Shown: positions 63,399-64,000 of the stretch, piece after piece | Numbering within the stretch: position 1 is the stretch's first letter | Layout: each line of letters opens with the position of its first letter | Virus record (IMG/VR): IMGVR_UViG_3300020450_000017 | Location: 1 to 64,000 of that record | DNA: 64,000 nt | Direction: 5' to 3' (one strand) | Source: a virus | Position numbers and translations under genes: made by a program | Notes under the pieces: generated by a model | The model's input: only the letters and a program-made list of their open reading frames with translations | Told to the model about the DNA's origin: nothing | Database searches by the model: none

Positions 63399-63631
63399 TG
63401 GACGATAAGTTAAGGAAATATATTAGGGAGTATGTTATGGCTCTTTATAAATCTAAAATGGAAGATGGTAGTGAAGATTATCAGTATAAATATACTAGTG
63501 ATGTAGAACACCCTATCCAACCTGGTTACCCAGGTGACTTAAAGGGATTTCCATTTGATAGTTCTCAAAATAAACTACCTCCTGCTTATAATCGAAGACA
63601 TCATAGTTATAGTGTAAAAAAATATTACTAA
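63398..63631 (+). CDS. Small hypothetical protein
   Basis: 77 residues from the ATG at 63398 (a GTG three bases earlier is less likely). N-terminal helix KLRKYIREYVMALYKSK similar to the two related helices above, then a Pro/Tyr-rich region. Function unknown. A terminator follows. Confidence 0.55.
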   Translation: MDDKLRKYIREYVMALYKSKMEDGSEDYQYKYTSDVEHPIQPGYPGDLKGFPFDSSQNKLPPAYNRRHHSYSVKKYY

Positions 63632-63634
63632 TTT

Positions 63635-63662
63635 AAGAGAGCCTTTTGGTTCTCTTTTTTTT
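63635..63662 (+). terminator. Rho-independent terminator
   Basis: 9-bp stem AAGAGAGCC / GGTTCTCTT (one G-U pair) with TTTT loop and a following run of T. Confidence 0.85.
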
Positions 63663-63666
63663 GTTC

Positions 63667-63676
63667 GTATATTCAC
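63667..63676 (+). promoter_or_regulatory. Candidate promoter motif GTATATTCAC
   Basis: Identical 10-mer to 43881-43890, again directly after a terminator; it lies 3 bases before the next ATG, so transcripts may be nearly leaderless or start upstream. Confidence 0.4.
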
Positions 63677-63679
63677 AGT

Positions 63680-64000
63680 ATGGATTATAAACAAGTTTTA
63701 AGAGGATACTACGATACAGATAAAAAAGTTAAAGCAATAGATTTACTTACAGATCAGCCTTATTATATTGAGGATAGGCCTGATATGAAGCAACGCGTTG
63801 AGCGAGCTATTAATTTTAAACAACTATTAGCTATATATCAACGTGGAACCCGCAATGGGTTTAAATACATTGAACAAGATAATTTTTATATTGAAGTTCA
63901 AGAATCAAAATCTGTTAAACCAGTTACAATGATAGATAAACCAGATGATTTTATTATTAGCGATCTTAAGTGGAAATATTTAACTCGCTGTATCAATAAG
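63680..64000 (+). CDS. Hypothetical protein, 3' end outside window
   Basis: 107 residues are visible from ATG (MDYKQVLRGYYDTDKKVKAI at the start) and the frame is still open at the window edge. Contains KQLLAIYQRGTRNGFKYIE. Not recognised. It starts a new transcription unit after the terminator. Confidence 0.6.
   Translation, partial: MDYKQVLRGYYDTDKKVKAIDLLTDQPYYIEDRPDMKQRVERAINFKQLLAIYQRGTRNGFKYIEQDNFYIEVQESKSVKPVTMIDKPDDFIISDLKWKYLTRCINK

Overview
The window is a continuous piece of an AT-rich genome of a T4-like contractile-tailed phage (myovirus). All supported genes, about 86, lie on the + strand and are tightly packed, many joined by ATGA or TAATG stop/start overlaps. Recognisable T4-type core genes include tail sheath, tail tube, baseplate parts, gp32, UvsX, RNase H, gp41 helicase, gp43 polymerase, gp45 clamp and gp44/gp62 clamp loader. 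Start codons sit in A-rich leaders with almost no Shine-Dalgarno sequence. This, with a DUF4494-like protein and a WbqC-family protein, points to a Bacteroidota (probably aquatic flavobacterial) host; the host is inferred, not shown.

Layout. 1-13.7 kb: tail module, with the end of one tail sheath gene followed by a second nearly identical sheath gene, tube, gp26-like hub protein with a possible frameshift extension, tape measure, gp48/54-like, gp53-like, a large hub-like protein with a C-terminal M15-type peptidase, and an unknown protein. 13.7-17 kb: an unexpected family A DNA polymerase-like protein, a Cys-rich protein and a cysteine synthase. 17-24 kb: gp32, UvsX, RNase H, gp41, NrdB and NrdA. 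24-29.4 kb: an overlapping operon for 7-deazaguanine synthesis (QueD, QueC, QueE, FolE) with a DpdA/TGT-like enzyme, a Holliday-junction-resolvase-like nuclease and a phosphoribosyltransferase. This is the best candidate in the window for a DNA-modification system. 29.4-39.7 kb: MazG-like protein, thioredoxin, a family B polymerase split into two genes, clamp, GroES, GroEL, clamp loader, DUF1599-like protein, a RecB/Cas4-like nuclease and a membrane protein. 39.8-56.8 kb: a ribbon-helix-helix regulator with a palindromic operator candidate, then a large glycan island with glycosyltransferases, sugar-nucleotide enzymes, isomerase, aldolases, deacetylase, methyltransferase and epimerase. 56.8-64 kb: small unknown proteins, a lysozyme-like lysis protein, membrane proteins, fibre-like virion proteins (one with a dockerin-like repeat), an Hsp20 and an incomplete gene at the right edge.

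How it fits together. The replication genes form a self-contained T4-type replisome, with ribonucleotide reductase and thioredoxin supplying dNTPs. The deazaguanine operon probably makes preQ0 and places it in phage DNA; no QueF is seen in the window, so preQ0 is the predicted end product here. The glycan island could build and attach a dedicated sugar to the virion or remodel the host surface. GroEL/GroES and Hsp20 would help fold phage proteins. Several strong terminator hairpins are followed at once by either a TATTTATA-type or a GTATATTCAC motif, which look like phage promoters. No tRNA, CRISPR array, integrase or transposase was seen.
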